Part shown: positions 38,268 to 47,914 of the stretch, one piece after another | How the letters are laid out: every line of letters begins with the position of its first letter | Position numbering within the stretch: the first letter of the stretch is position 1 | Assembly: GCA_900444965.1 (NCBI GenBank) | Contig: UFRQ01000003.1 | Coordinates: forward strand, 620,001-684,000 | Length of the DNA stretch: 64,000 nucleotides | DNA from: [Actinobacillus] rossii | Lineage (GTDB): Bacteria > Pseudomonadota > Gammaproteobacteria > Enterobacterales > Pasteurellaceae | Reading direction: 5' to 3' | The notes under the pieces: generated by a model | What the model saw: the letters and a program-made list of their open reading frames with translations, nothing else | The model's database searches: none | What the model was told of the DNA's origin: nothing | Made by a program: the position numbers and the translations under genes

Positions 38268-39044
38268 ATGCCTAAATTTGCAGCAAACTTAACAATGATG
38301 TTTAACGAAGTGCCATTTTTAGATCGTTTTGAAGCTGCCGCTAAAGCAGGTTTCAAATATGTGGAATATTTATGGCCTTATGACTATCCTGCTGAAGAGT
38401 TAAAAGCCAAACTTGATCAATATGGTTTAACTCAAGTCTTATTTAATACTTCCGCTGGCGATATTGCCAAAGGTGAATGGGGCATTGCCGCCATTCCAGG
38501 GCGTGAAGCAGACGCGCGCAAACATATTGACCAAGCCCTTGATTACGCCATTACCTTAAATTGCCCAACGGTTCATATTATGGCAGCAGTTGTCCATGAA
38601 GGGGAAAGCCGGGAAGCCTATAAACAAACCTTTGTGGAAAATATTCGCTACGCTGCGGAGAAATTCAAACCGCACGGCATTAATATTTGTTTGGAAGCCT
38701 TAAGCCCTGAAGTCAAACCTAATTATTTCTTAAAAAGCCAATACGACACCTTGGAAATTGTGGAACTAGTCGATCGCGATAACGTTTTTGTTCAACTAGA
38801 TTATTTCCATGCGCAAAATGTCGATGGCAATCTTTCTCGTTTAACCGATAAGTTAAACGGCAAATTTGCTCACGTTCAAATTGCCTCCGTGCCAGACCGC
38901 CACGAACCAGACGAGGGCGAAATTAACTACCAATATATCTTCGATAAGCTCGATGAAATCGGTTATACCGGATATGTTGGCTGTGAATATAAACCACGTG
39001 GTGAAACCGTGGCGGGATTGGATTGGTTTCAACAGTATAAATAA
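38268..39044 (+). CDS. otnI: 2-oxo-tetronate isomerase
   Basis: A 258-residue TIM-barrel enzyme related to hydroxypyruvate isomerase; it converts 2-oxo-tetronate to the 3-oxo form used by OtnK. It shows NLTMMFNEVPFLDRFEAAAKAGFKYVE at the start, metal ligands around ICLEAL and QLDYFHAQ, and the ending GCEYKPRGETVAGLDW. The ATG at 38268 has GAGGAAAA before it and starts one base after the otnC stop. Confidence 0.93.
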   Translation: MPKFAANLTMMFNEVPFLDRFEAAAKAGFKYVEYLWPYDYPAEELKAKLDQYGLTQVLFNTSAGDIAKGEWGIAAIPGREADARKHIDQALDYAITLNCPTVHIMAAVVHEGESREAYKQTFVENIRYAAEKFKPHGINICLEALSPEVKPNYFLKSQYDTLEIVELVDRDNVFVQLDYFHAQNVDGNLSRLTDKLNGKFAHVQIASVPDRHEPDEGEINYQYIFDKLDEIGYTGYVGCEYKPRGETVAGLDWFQQYK

Positions 39045-39109
39045 ACCTTAAATAAATTTCTCAAAATTTGACTGCAGTTTTAAAACATAAATTATCCAAG
39101 GAGGATACA

Positions 39110-40057
39110 ATGAAAGTTGTCATTACTGGTGGACAAGGGTTCTTAGGACAACGTTTAGCCAAAACGCTATTAACCCAAAATAATGTTCAAATTGATGATT
39201 TAATTTTAATTGATGTTGTTAAACCTATTGCGCCACATAACGATCCTCGTGTTCGATGTTACGAAATGGATTTACGTGAGCCAACAGGATTAGATGAATT
39301 AATTACCAAAGAAACAGATGCTATTTTTCATTTAGCCGCAATTGTTAGTAGTCATGCAGAACAAGATCCTGACTTGGGTTATGAGATCAATTTTTTAGCA
39401 ACACGTAACCTACTTGAAATTTGTCGCAAAAATAACCCTAAAGTTCGGTTTATTTTCTCGAGTTCTTTAGCAGTATTTGGTGGTGAATTACCTGAAACTA
39501 TTTTAGACAGCACTGCTTTCACACCACAATCTACTTATGGTACACAGAAAGCAATGTGTGAGTTATTAATTAATGACTATACACGTAAAGGCTTCGTTGA
39601 TGGTATTGTTACTCGCTTGCCAACCATTTGTATTCGACCAGGTAAACCAAATAAAGCCGCTTCTTCATTTGTGAGTAGTATTATGCGTGAACCATTACAT
39701 GGAGAAGAAGCTATCTGTCCAGTATCGCAAGATCTACGTTTATGGTTATCTAGTCCAAATACAGTAGTATCGAGCTTTATTCATGCTTTAACTCTGCCAT
39801 CTTTGCCACAAAGAAGTTGGCATACCATTAATCTTCCAGGATTTAGTGTCACTGTAAAACAAATGCTATCTGATTTAAGTCAAGTAAAAGGAGAAGAGAT
39901 TTTAGAACATATTAAATTTGAGTTTGATGAAAGCATTAACAATATCGTTGCCAGCTGGCCTGCAAGAATTGATAACACACAGGCATTAGCTTTAGGCTTT
40001 AACGTAGATAGCAATTTCCAGAGCATTATCCAACAATTTATTGAATATGATATGTAG
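39110..40057 (+). CDS. denD: D-erythronate dehydrogenase
   Basis: A 315-residue short-chain dehydrogenase/NAD epimerase-fold enzyme that oxidises D-erythronate. Motifs are VVITGGQGFLGQRL for NAD, FHLAAIVSSHAE and the catalytic Y-x3-K in STYGTQKAMCE. The ATG at 39110 follows a strong AAGGAGG. The short gap after otnI holds an uptake-signal-like remnant. Together with LtnD it gives entry for two different acid sugars into the Otn pathway. Confidence 0.92.
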   Translation: MKVVITGGQGFLGQRLAKTLLTQNNVQIDDLILIDVVKPIAPHNDPRVRCYEMDLREPTGLDELITKETDAIFHLAAIVSSHAEQDPDLGYEINFLATRNLLEICRKNNPKVRFIFSSSLAVFGGELPETILDSTAFTPQSTYGTQKAMCELLINDYTRKGFVDGIVTRLPTICIRPGKPNKAASSFVSSIMREPLHGEEAICPVSQDLRLWLSSPNTVVSSFIHALTLPSLPQRSWHTINLPGFSVTVKQMLSDLSQVKGEEILEHIKFEFDESINNIVASWPARIDNTQALALGFNVDSNFQSIIQQFIEYDM

Positions 40058-40065
40058 GAGGCATT

Positions 40066-41532
40066 ATGTTTGGCTTACCTATTCCAATTATTGGATTATT
40101 AATTGCGGTATTTATTCTCGTTTTTCTCGTCTTGAGAACACGTGTTCATGCTTTCATCGCGATGTTAATTGCCGCATCCATTGCTGGCTTAGTGGGTGGT
40201 ATGTCAGCAGATGAAACACTAAGTTCCATTACCAAAGGATTTGGTGGCACACTTGGTGGTATCGGTATTGTTATCGGGCTTGGTGTGATGATGGGAAGTG
40301 TTTTAGAAGTTTCTGGTGCTGCAGAAAAAATGGCATACAGCTTTATCAGAATGTTAGGTCAGAAAAAAGAAGAATGGGCATTAGCGATTACGGGTTACGT
40401 AGTAAGTATTCCAATTTTCGTAGATTCCGCATTTGTTATTCTCTATCCTGTGGCAAAAGCACTTGCAAAAAATGGTAAACGCTCATTATTAACCTTAGGT
40501 GTTGCCTTGGCGGGTGGTTTAGTCGTTACTCACCATACAGTTCCGCCAACACCAGGTCCGTTAGGTGTAGCTGGTTTATTTGGTGTTGATATTGGCGCAA
40601 TGCTATTAATTGGTATGGCAATGGCAGTATTGCCAGTAGTGGGAATTGTTCTTTATGCTAAATGGTTAGATAAAAAATATCCTCACTTTAATCAAGAAGT
40701 CTTTACTGAAGAAGAATTAAGACAAAAATATGATAACTATATTGAAAGTCGCGAGAAAAAAGAGCTTCCGAGCTTAGGACTTTCTTTACTACCTATCGTA
40801 TTACCAATCGCCTTAATTTTTATCAAAGCAGTTGTTCATTTATTTGTTAAGGACGTACCTGAAGCACTTGCGACCATGCCTTATCAGATCGTTTCATTCC
40901 TTGGACACCCAGTTATTGCCTTAGCATTAAGCGTGTTAATTTCTGTTTACACATTACTACCAAAAGTAGATAAAAATACCACCGCACTTCATCTTGAAGA
41001 AGGTGTTAAAACAGCAGGTATTATCTTATTGGTAACAGGTGCTGGTGGTGCATTGGGTGCCGTATTACGTGATAGTGGTGCTGGAAAACAGTTAGCAGAA
41101 CAAATTGCAAACTTGCCTATTTCGCCTATTTTAATTCCATTCATCGTATCAACTTTAGTACGTTTTATTCAAGGTTCTGGTACGGTTGCAATGATTACTG
41201 CGGCTTCAATTTCTGCTCCAATCCTTGCACAAATACCTGGTGTTAATATGTTATTAGCTGCCCAAGCCGCCACGATGGGATCTCTATTCTTTGGTTATTT
41301 TAATGATAGCTTATTCTGGGTAGTTAACCGTATGATGGGCATCAATGATGTGAAGAAACAAATGATCGTTTGGTCTGTGCCAACAACAATTGCTTGGGGA
41401 ATTGGTGGTATTTCAGTGATTCTTGCTAACTTAATTTTTGGCAATGATGGCTCTGTATTTGACTTACTTTTCCCTGTGGTTGTGTTAGCTGGAATTTTAT
41501 TCTATATCAAACTTCAGAATAAAAATCTCTAA
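40066..41532 (+). CDS. GntP-family permease for four-carbon acid sugars
   Basis: A 488-residue inner-membrane symporter with about twelve hydrophobic helices. GntP marks are GFGGTLGGIGIVIGLG, GGLVVTHHTVPPTPGPLG and RFIQGSGTVAMITAAS. It lies eight bases after denD with AGGAGG as ribosome site. In this operon it most probably imports threonate and erythronate with protons. A hairpin follows and partly separates it from the next genes. Confidence 0.92.
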   Translation: MFGLPIPIIGLLIAVFILVFLVLRTRVHAFIAMLIAASIAGLVGGMSADETLSSITKGFGGTLGGIGIVIGLGVMMGSVLEVSGAAEKMAYSFIRMLGQKKEEWALAITGYVVSIPIFVDSAFVILYPVAKALAKNGKRSLLTLGVALAGGLVVTHHTVPPTPGPLGVAGLFGVDIGAMLLIGMAMAVLPVVGIVLYAKWLDKKYPHFNQEVFTEEELRQKYDNYIESREKKELPSLGLSLLPIVLPIALIFIKAVVHLFVKDVPEALATMPYQIVSFLGHPVIALALSVLISVYTLLPKVDKNTTALHLEEGVKTAGIILLVTGAGGALGAVLRDSGAGKQLAEQIANLPISPILIPFIVSTLVRFIQGSGTVAMITAASISAPILAQIPGVNMLLAAQAATMGSLFFGYFNDSLFWVVNRMMGINDVKKQMIVWSVPTTIAWGIGGISVILANLIFGNDGSVFDLLFPVVVLAGILFYIKLQNKNL

Positions 41533-41542
41533 TTAAGAAAAT

Positions 41543-41577
41543 ATCCCTATGGCATACACGCTATAGGGATTTTATTT
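41543..41577 (+). terminator. Hairpin after the GntP permease gene
   Basis: ATCCCTAT and ATAGGGAT form an eight-base stem with a 12-base loop, followed by TTTATTT. It could attenuate transcription into the downstream esterase genes, which have no obvious promoter of their own. Confidence 0.7.
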
Positions 41578-41590
41578 CAAGGAGGACAGG

Positions 41591-42931
41591 ATGCTAAAAA
41601 TATTCCTACTACTTTCTCTTGTCACTACATTTGACGTTGTAGCTCAAGAGAGTATTTCTAAGAATATCAAACCACTTCAGGTAACCTTTTTAGCTGAAAT
41701 TACAGCACAAGGGCAAAAAGTTAATGGAGTAGCATTGGAATATGAAGATGATGTACTTTCAGGTTCTGATCTTCGAAAAACCTATCAAGTATTTACTACA
41801 CTTGATGGACAAGAATCAATTCCTCGAACTATTTTGCGTGCCTATGTAAATGATGAACCTACTTTATCTGCTACCCCTAAAAAAGGAAAATTCGTCATTA
41901 TTGAATTGGATAATCAAGACAAAAATGCAGATCTTTATGCTCTGAAAATTGAAAATGATCAAGCAATGCAATTCAAAGGACGAGATAAAGAGGGCAATAT
42001 CATTGTCATCGAAAAAAAACAGGCCAATAAAGTACCTCAATACTATGGAGAAAAATTAGTTTATCAAATTGATCAAACTGGGTATCTGAAACTAACTAAT
42101 GGTAAAACCTTAGATAGAACACAAATTATTGAGTCAGCAAGCATGAGCAAAATCAGAACTCCTTGGCTTGATCAATTTGCTGCCAAAAATATTTATTTGA
42201 AAGATAAAGCTAATTTCTTAAATTATCGAATTTTTACACCGCACTTTGAGCAAGAGAAAAAGTATCCGTTAACTATTTTTCTTCATGGTTCAGGACAAGT
42301 AGGTTCTGACAATTTAGCTCATTTGCTTTCAAGTAAAGGTGTTATTTCAACTTTACAATATGAAGATGGAGTAGTGCTGGCCCCTCAATATCAAAGTGTT
42401 TTTGATCCTTTCGATGATATGACAAAAGGTCAAAAAGGCGGTATTCATTGGCAAACTGATAATCGTCGAGATCTAGTATTCAAAATGATTGATGACACTC
42501 TACAGCAATATCCTCAAATTGATAAATCGCGTATTTATTTGGTTGGTTTATCTCGTGGTTCTGAGGGCGCACTAAATCTTTTACTTGCTAGACCACATTT
42601 TTTTGCAGGAGCATTGCTAATGAGTGGACGTGAAGCCTACACATATGAGTGGATTGATGGTAATGCAACAAAAGAAAATCTTACACCAATCAGAGATATT
42701 CCTATGTGGTTTTTCCATAGCGAAGAGGACAAAATATCCCCAGTCAAAGGCTCTCGTATTAATGTCAATATCTTGAATAGCTTGAATGCCCCAAACACCA
42801 AATATACTGAATTTACCACAGAGAAAGCTGGCGATAACGGTATTGTGAATGATAATGCACATAATACTTGGGATGCAGTATTTAATAGCCCTGAAGTTAT
42901 GCAATGGTTATTACAACAAAAACGTAAATAA
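41591..42931 (+). CDS. Secreted alpha/beta-hydrolase esterase
   Basis: A 446-residue exported protein with a signal peptide (MLKIFLLLSLVTTFDVVAQ). Residues about 25-190 form an N-terminal all-beta (Ig-like) region. A carboxylesterase domain follows: FLHGSGQVGSDN for the oxyanion hole, nucleophile serine in VGLSRGSEG, acid in HSEEDKISPVKGS and histidine in DNAHNTWD. This layout matches predicted esterases of the CE1/feruloyl-esterase type. Being exported, it could release acid sugars from esters outside the cytoplasm. This is inference from context; it has AAGGAGGAC as ribosome site. Confidence 0.78.
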   Translation: MLKIFLLLSLVTTFDVVAQESISKNIKPLQVTFLAEITAQGQKVNGVALEYEDDVLSGSDLRKTYQVFTTLDGQESIPRTILRAYVNDEPTLSATPKKGKFVIIELDNQDKNADLYALKIENDQAMQFKGRDKEGNIIVIEKKQANKVPQYYGEKLVYQIDQTGYLKLTNGKTLDRTQIIESASMSKIRTPWLDQFAAKNIYLKDKANFLNYRIFTPHFEQEKKYPLTIFLHGSGQVGSDNLAHLLSSKGVISTLQYEDGVVLAPQYQSVFDPFDDMTKGQKGGIHWQTDNRRDLVFKMIDDTLQQYPQIDKSRIYLVGLSRGSEGALNLLLARPHFFAGALLMSGREAYTYEWIDGNATKENLTPIRDIPMWFFHSEEDKISPVKGSRINVNILNSLNAPNTKYTEFTTEKAGDNGIVNDNAHNTWDAVFNSPEVMQWLLQQKRK

Positions 42932-42941
42932 GGAGTCATTT

Positions 42942-43628
42942 ATGTTTATGTATTTATCTCACCCTCTTGATCCTAAAGATGTAGCTTGGCCTGGAGAACC
43001 CTCTATTGAGGTTATTCGTTGTACAGATATAAATGAAGAAACACCTTTTAGTAGTTTTATTAGTAAAGTGCCGAATCATTTTGGCACACATATGGATGCA
43101 CCTCGTCATTTTGTTAAAGAAGGGCTTAGTATTAATGATCTGCCTATTGAATATTTCTGCCATAAAAATGTGGCTTTATTAGAGATCCCCAAAGGCGAAG
43201 CAGAAGGGATTATTAAAGAAGATTTAGAACATTATGCCGATATTCTCAGTAAGGTTTCTTTTGTTTTATTAAGAACGGGATTTGAGAAATATAGGGTAGA
43301 AAAGCCAGAAATTTACCAAAATGAAGGGCCGTATATTGCAGTCAACGCAGGGCAATATCTTTCAGATAATTTCCCAAATTTGAAAGGAATAGGGATTGAT
43401 TTTTTATCAATTGGTTCTTCCTCATCTCGAATCCCAGAGAGAGAAAACCCCAAAAATTGTCATCAAGCGATCTTAGGTTTTCATACTGGTAGATTTACGA
43501 CGGTCATTGAAGATATGCACCTAGCAGAATTAGCAACAGGGGCAAAAATTAAGCAATTCTTCAATGCCCCACTTCGTATTATTGGTTTAGATTCTAGTCA
43601 AGTTACCTGTATTGCCGAAGTTGAATAA
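42942..43628 (+). CDS. Cyclase-family (kynurenine-formamidase-like) metal hydrolase
   Basis: A 228-residue protein of the PF04199 cyclase family. The zinc motif is FGTHMDAPRHF (H-x-G-T-H-x-D-x-P-x-H), with HQAILGF and a C-terminal glutamate later. The family cleaves amides or lactones such as N-formylkynurenine. The ATG at 42942 has AAGGAG in front. It lies between two esterase genes downstream of the acid-sugar permease, so a lactone or ester substrate is plausible; the nearby tna genes make a kynurenine role conceivable but less likely. Confidence 0.82.
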   Translation: MFMYLSHPLDPKDVAWPGEPSIEVIRCTDINEETPFSSFISKVPNHFGTHMDAPRHFVKEGLSINDLPIEYFCHKNVALLEIPKGEAEGIIKEDLEHYADILSKVSFVLLRTGFEKYRVEKPEIYQNEGPYIAVNAGQYLSDNFPNLKGIGIDFLSIGSSSSRIPERENPKNCHQAILGFHTGRFTTVIEDMHLAELATGAKIKQFFNAPLRIIGLDSSQVTCIAEVE

Positions 43629-43664
43629 GTACAGTTAACTTAATAGTACATTGAAGGAGCAAAT

Positions 43665-44546
43665 ATGATAACAAGAAATAGTTTTTGGGCTGCAATTTTT
43701 CTATTTCTGAGTTTAATTGGAGCATATTTAGCACATCAAATTGATCGTGATTTTGGGCGTATTGATGTTTCAACTATCAGTTTTATTACTGAAGAAAATC
43801 AACCAATGGTTGCCAAATTGTATCGCCCATTATCAGCGACAAAAGAAACACCTAAGCCTGGGTTATTGGCTTTGCATGGTTATCAAAGTGATAAGGAGGC
43901 AACAAGTACTTTTGGTGCGCTAGAGTTGGCAAAACGTGGTTTTGTAGTCCTTGCGATTGATCATTTTGGGCATGGATATTCCACTAAATTGCCAGCCGCT
44001 AATAAAAATATGAGTGGTGCAAACAATGGCTATCAATATTTAAAATCACTGGCGTTTGTTGATAAAGAACGTTTGGGCATTTTTGGGCATTCCACAGGTG
44101 CATTAAATGCCATTCGCGTTGCAAAACTTAATCCTGATCACAAAGCTATTAATGGTCAAAGTAGCAATGGCGGCGATGTGGAATTACATAATTATTTACT
44201 TACTCAAGGGCTTTATGAAGAAATTGGCGGCTATCGTGAAAAAAGCTTTCCTGTAAAAGGATTAGTTAGAAATGAAACTCGTTTGAAAGCCTTTGGTTTA
44301 AATCCAACTGACGAATTAAAATGGGATCACACTTATGGTAATACCACTGATGGTTCCTTACGCCGAGCTGCCTTAGTAGAAGGAACTCATTTAGGTGTGA
44401 TGATTGCGGAACATACCAACAAAGAAGCAATTTTATGGTTCAATCAAACGCTACAAAATGGCGTAAAAGATAATGATTGGATTGAACCAGATAAACAAAC
44501 TTATTGGTATAAAGAATTGGCAGACCCTATCCCAAATTCTGTGTAA
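43665..44546 (+). pseudogene. Membrane-anchored alpha/beta hydrolase, truncated by IS256
   Basis: A 293-codon frame with an N-terminal membrane anchor (about 7-24) and an alpha/beta hydrolase core: LALHGYQSD, nucleophile S143 in FGHSTGALN, and histidine in EGTHLGV. The final codon and the stop (GTG TAA) are the first bases of the IS256-family terminal repeat, so the native C-terminus is missing. Homologues that I recall continue into membrane segments after YWYKEL. Whether the shortened protein works is unknown. AAGGAG precedes the ATG. Confidence 0.75.
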
Positions 44547-45819
44547 ACACCCATTTCAACTTAACGGTGATCGTCTAGGTGATCACCAAAATCAATCATA
44601 AATCGATTCATCGCCGGTTTCCGGTTCTGAATCGGCATTGTCCATTTTTTTGATGCATCTTTAATCGCAAGCCAAATCACTTTGAAAACTGAATCATCCG
44701 TCGGGAATACATTTCGTTTTTTAATCACGCGACGAATCACGCTATTAAGCGATTCCACGGCATTCGTGGTATAAATCGCTTTACGAATATCAGCCGGATA
44801 ATCAAAAAATGTGGCTATATTTGCCCGGTTATCTTCCCAGCCTTTCGCCACAAGCGGGTATTTTGCCTGCCATTTTTGCGAAAGTGCGGTCAGATTTTCG
44901 CGAGCTTGTGCTTCCGTCTGGGCCTGATAAACCTGCTTTAAATCTGCAGTGACGGCTTTGTAATCTTTCCACGAAACGAATTTCAAGCTGTTACGCACTA
45001 AATGCACAATGCAAAGCTGAATCTTCGTTTTAGGATAGACTGCATTGATGGCTTCCGGGAAGCCTTTTAAACCGTCTACACAGGCAATAAAAATGTCTTT
45101 CAAGCCTCGATTTTGAAGCTCTGTCAGCACATTCGCCCAGAACTTCGCACCTTCATTTTCAGCAATCCAAAGCCCCAATAACTCTTTATGTCCTTCAAGA
45201 TTCACACCCAAGGCAACAAACACGGATTTGTTGATAATTCGTCCATCTTGGCGTACTTTCACTACGATACAATCCGGGTAAACAATTGGATAAACCGCAT
45301 CAAGCGGGCGATTTTGCCATTCCATTACGCGTTCTTTCACGGCGTCGGTAACGCGAGAAATCAGGCTGGTTGACACATCCGCATCATAGAATTCTTTGAA
45401 CATTTCAACGATTTCCTGATTACTTAAACCCTTGGCATATAAGGCAATAATCTGCTCATCCATTCCTGTGATGCGGGTTTGGTTTTTCTTGATAAGTTGT
45501 GGTTCAAAGGTGCAGTCACGGTCACGAGGCGTCTCAATTTCTATCTCACCTTCATCACAAATGACGGTCTTAGATGTGTAACCGTTACGTGCATTTTTAC
45601 CTTTTCCAGGCTGGTGTTTTTCATAACCAAGATGGTCGGTCAGTTCACCATTTAACGCAGCCTCGATGGTGATTTTCTTGAGCATCCGTGAAAATTGATT
45701 GAGGTCTTCCGGTGTTTTTAGGTTTTTGGCAAATTCCGCTGCCAAGGCGTGAAGTTGTTTTTCGTTCATAATAAAATACCTGTGTCTGAATGTATTATCT
45801 CAGAAATAGGTATTTACAC
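44541..45819 (-). mobile_element. IS256-family insertion sequence
   Basis: About 1279 bases bounded by imperfect inverted ends: GTGTAAACACCCATTTC at 44541 and its partner GTGTAAATACCTATTTC read inward from 45819. It holds one intact transposase gene. The bases outside the two ends (CAAATTCT and AAATTGTG) do not form a matching 8-9 bp target duplication. Both flanking genes are cut, which points to a deletion or rearrangement after insertion. Confidence 0.88.
44561..45769 (-). CDS. IS256-family (Mutator-type) transposase
   Basis: A 402-residue DDE transposase. The start has a helix-rich DNA-binding part, then RNGYTSKTVICDEGEIEIETPRDR, typical of the Mutator family. The catalytic acid residues lie in YPDCIVVKVRQDG (first D), FIACVDGLKGFPEAI (second D) and TTNAVESLNSVIRR (E). 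The frame is intact and likely active. It fills nearly the whole element. Confidence 0.93.
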   Translation of the reverse strand: MNEKQLHALAAEFAKNLKTPEDLNQFSRMLKKITIEAALNGELTDHLGYEKHQPGKGKNARNGYTSKTVICDEGEIEIETPRDRDCTFEPQLIKKNQTRITGMDEQIIALYAKGLSNQEIVEMFKEFYDADVSTSLISRVTDAVKERVMEWQNRPLDAVYPIVYPDCIVVKVRQDGRIINKSVFVALGVNLEGHKELLGLWIAENEGAKFWANVLTELQNRGLKDIFIACVDGLKGFPEAINAVYPKTKIQLCIVHLVRNSLKFVSWKDYKAVTADLKQVYQAQTEAQARENLTALSQKWQAKYPLVAKGWEDNRANIATFFDYPADIRKAIYTTNAVESLNSVIRRVIKKRNVFPTDDSVFKVIWLAIKDASKKWTMPIQNRKPAMNRFMIDFGDHLDDHR

Positions 45820-46160
45820 AAATTGTGGGAGATGCTCAGAATTCCCCCTGATGCTGTAATATAAGCATAAAGCAGAATACCACCTACAAAATATACAGCA
45901 AGGTTATTCAACAGATTAATTTGGCTACCTAAAATAGCATTTGTCACTGTACTAAATGATGCTCGAATATCGAAATGTTTGTAGGATTCTAATAACATCC
46001 ATCCTGAGACTGTCATAGGCCCCATGGTAAAGCAGATAGTAAGTACCGACCACAGAGTCCATGCTCCAGCGCCTGAAGTTGGAAGTCCTAGCATTCCGGC
46101 CCCAACACACACACTGGCAATAATGCAAGCGCCGCCAAAAACAGAAGGTTGTTTTTGCAT
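45820..46160 (-). pseudogene. tnaB: Tryptophan/aromatic amino acid permease TnaB, N-terminal remnant
   Basis: Only about 110 residues of a HAAAP-family permease remain: FGGACIIASVCVGAGMLGLPTSG, a helix ending in the stretch before WMLLES, and GGILLYAYITASGG. The frame then crosses into the IS256 end and stops within it. A complete member has about 400 residues. It lies downstream of tnaA on the same strand, as in tnaAB operons, so tryptophan import by this route is lost in this strain. Confidence 0.85.
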
Positions 46161-46207
46161 AATAAACCCTTATCAATACGTCGTATTGAAGTAGAAACTC
46201 GATAAAA

Positions 46208-46240
46208 TTTGACCGCACTTTGTTTTAAAGTGCGGTCAAA
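46208..46240 (-). terminator. Uptake-signal inverted pair after tnaA
   Basis: TTTGACCGCACTTT and AAAGTGCGGTCAAA form a perfect 14-base stem with a five-base loop, between tnaA and the tnaB remnant. It would reduce read-through into tnaB. Confidence 0.75.
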
Positions 46241-46244
46241 AAGA

Positions 46245-47660
46245 TTAAACTTCTGTTAAACGTGCCGTAAAGTGGCGTAACACCTTAGGCTCATAGGTAA
46301 AGGTTAAGCCCTTAATATTGGCTGCATTTTCTTTTACGTGTTTGAAAGCCTCGATAATAAAATCCATGTGGGTTTGCGTATAAGTAGCTCTTGGCACAGT
46401 CAAACGTAGTAATTCTGCAGGACATGGTAACTGTTTACCTGTTTTTGGATCGCGCCCCAATAGGAAAGAACCAATTTCTACCGCACGAATACCAGCGACT
46501 TTATATAGTTCACAAGCAAGTGCTTGTGCTGGAAATTGTTCTGCTGGAATATGAGGCAATAATTTTCCTGCATCAACAAAAGCTGCGTGACCACCAGGTT
46601 GTTGGCATACCACACCAATTTCTTCTAAACCATTCACTAAATATTCAATTTGATTAATACGATAAGCAAGCCAATCTTGACGCATTCCATCACGCAAGCC
46701 CACAGCTAAACGCTCCATTGCCCCACCTTCCAAACCACCGTAAGTTGGAAAGCCTTCTTGTACAACACAAAGTGTCCGACATTCATTGTATACATCTTCC
46801 ATTGAACTGTCTTTGAAACAAAGTAAGCCCCCCATCGGTACCATTGCGTCTTTTTTCGCTGACATTGCCAAGGCATCAGCATAACGGTAACTTTCGTAGG
46901 TAATTTGTTCAATCGTCCAGTTTTTATATTCAGGTTCACGCTGCTGAATAAAATAAGCATTTTCCGCAAACCGGGCTGAATCCATCACCACAGGAATATC
47001 GTATTTTTTCGCAATTTCATACATTCCCTTCATATTGGCAATAGATACTGGCTGTCCCCCTGCTGAATTACAGGTTATGGTACATACAATATATGGCACA
47101 TTATTGGCACCAACCTCTAAAATACCTTGTTCTAATTTTTCTAAATCAAAATTGCCTTTGAAATCATAATTAATCCCTGTATCAAAAGCTTCTTTTACGT
47201 AGATATTTCGAACTGTTGCACCATTTAATTGGCTATGACCTTGCGTGGTATCAAAAAAATAGTTAGAAAACACCACCATTTTGGAACGATCTAAGCCTTT
47301 TTCTTGTTCACGTTTTTTAATTAGAACAGGAATATAAATTTGCTCGGCGCCACGCCCTTGATGGGTCGGAATGGTGTATTCATAACCAAAAATATCTTTT
47401 ACTGCATTGACAAGCGCATAATAACTACGGCTGCCACTATAAGCTTCATCACCTCGGAACATTGCTGCTTGCATGTTTTGTGTGACAGCACCTGTTCCAC
47501 TGTCAGTAAGTAAATCAATAAAAATATCTTCGCTATCTAATAAAAATGGATTCATTCCTGCCTTAAGAATTGCTTGTTCGCGATATTCACGAGTCGTTCT
47601 TTTCACAGGCTCAATAACACGAATGCGGAAAGGTTCAGGTAAGTGTTTAAAATTTTCCAT
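46245..47660 (-). CDS. tnaA: Tryptophanase
   Basis: A 471-residue PLP lyase that splits tryptophan to indole, pyruvate and ammonia. Its start [23 protein letters not shown] matches the family, and the PLP lysine is in [27 protein letters not shown] and [23 protein letters not shown] are also typical. Length is standard. It is preceded by a TnaC-like leader and a CRP site, and was followed by tnaB before IS256 broke that gene. Confidence 0.96.
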   Translation of the reverse strand: MENFKHLPEPFRIRVIEPVKRTTREYREQAILKAGMNPFLLDSEDIFIDLLTDSGTGAVTQNMQAAMFRGDEAYSGSRSYYALVNAVKDIFGYEYTIPTHQGRGAEQIYIPVLIKKREQEKGLDRSKMVVFSNYFFDTTQGHSQLNGATVRNIYVKEAFDTGINYDFKGNFDLEKLEQGILEVGANNVPYIVCTITCNSAGGQPVSIANMKGMYEIAKKYDIPVVMDSARFAENAYFIQQREPEYKNWTIEQITYESYRYADALAMSAKKDAMVPMGGLLCFKDSSMEDVYNECRTLCVVQEGFPTYGGLEGGAMERLAVGLRDGMRQDWLAYRINQIEYLVNGLEEIGVVCQQPGGHAAFVDAGKLLPHIPAEQFPAQALACELYKVAGIRAVEIGSFLLGRDPKTGKQLPCPAELLRLTVPRATYTQTHMDFIIEAFKHVKENAANIKGLTFTYEPKVLRHFTARLTEV

Positions 47661-47774
47661 AATAAAATCCTTATACGATAAAAAATCGTATTACATAAAA
47701 TCTGATAAAAATAGATCGCACTTTATTCCAAAAGAAAAAGTGTCAGAATAGAGAATAAAATTAAGAAAAGAGCT

Positions 47775-47852
47775 TTATTTTATGGGAAAGAAAAAAATAA
47801 TTTTGGGATCAGAAAGGACCCAAGTTTGGTTTGGAGAGAGTAAGATGAGCAT
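47775..47852 (-). CDS. tnaC: TnaC-like leader peptide
   Basis: A 25-codon frame, M-L-I-L-L-S-P-N-Q-T-W..., preceded by AGGAGCG and ending 114 bases before tnaA. W11, D15 and P23 have the same spacing (W-x3-D-x7-P) as the arrest residues W12, D16 and P24 of E. coli TnaC; here two residues follow the proline before the stop. By analogy, free tryptophan would stall the ribosome at the end of the leader and block Rho termination before tnaA. The exact stalling behaviour is inferred. Confidence 0.8.
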   Translation of the reverse strand: MLILLSPNQTWVLSDPKIIFFFPIK

Positions 47853-47882
47853 AGTATGCGCTCCTATAAAGAATATTAAATG

Positions 47883-47912
47883 AAACACCACTACGTACCC
47901 GATTAGGTGTTT
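47883..47912 (-). other. Hairpin in the tnaC 5' untranslated leader
   Basis: AAACACC and GGTGTTT pair across a 16-base loop between the predicted promoter and tnaC. It may stabilise the leader RNA; no T-run follows. Confidence 0.4.
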
Positions 47913-47914
47913 TC

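Noticed and set aside
42942-43628. Kynurenine formamidase linked to tryptophan breakdown by tnaA
   Set aside because: The gene is on the opposite strand in the acid-sugar gene string, and the two regions were joined only by the IS256 rearrangement; no kynureninase or dioxygenase is present.
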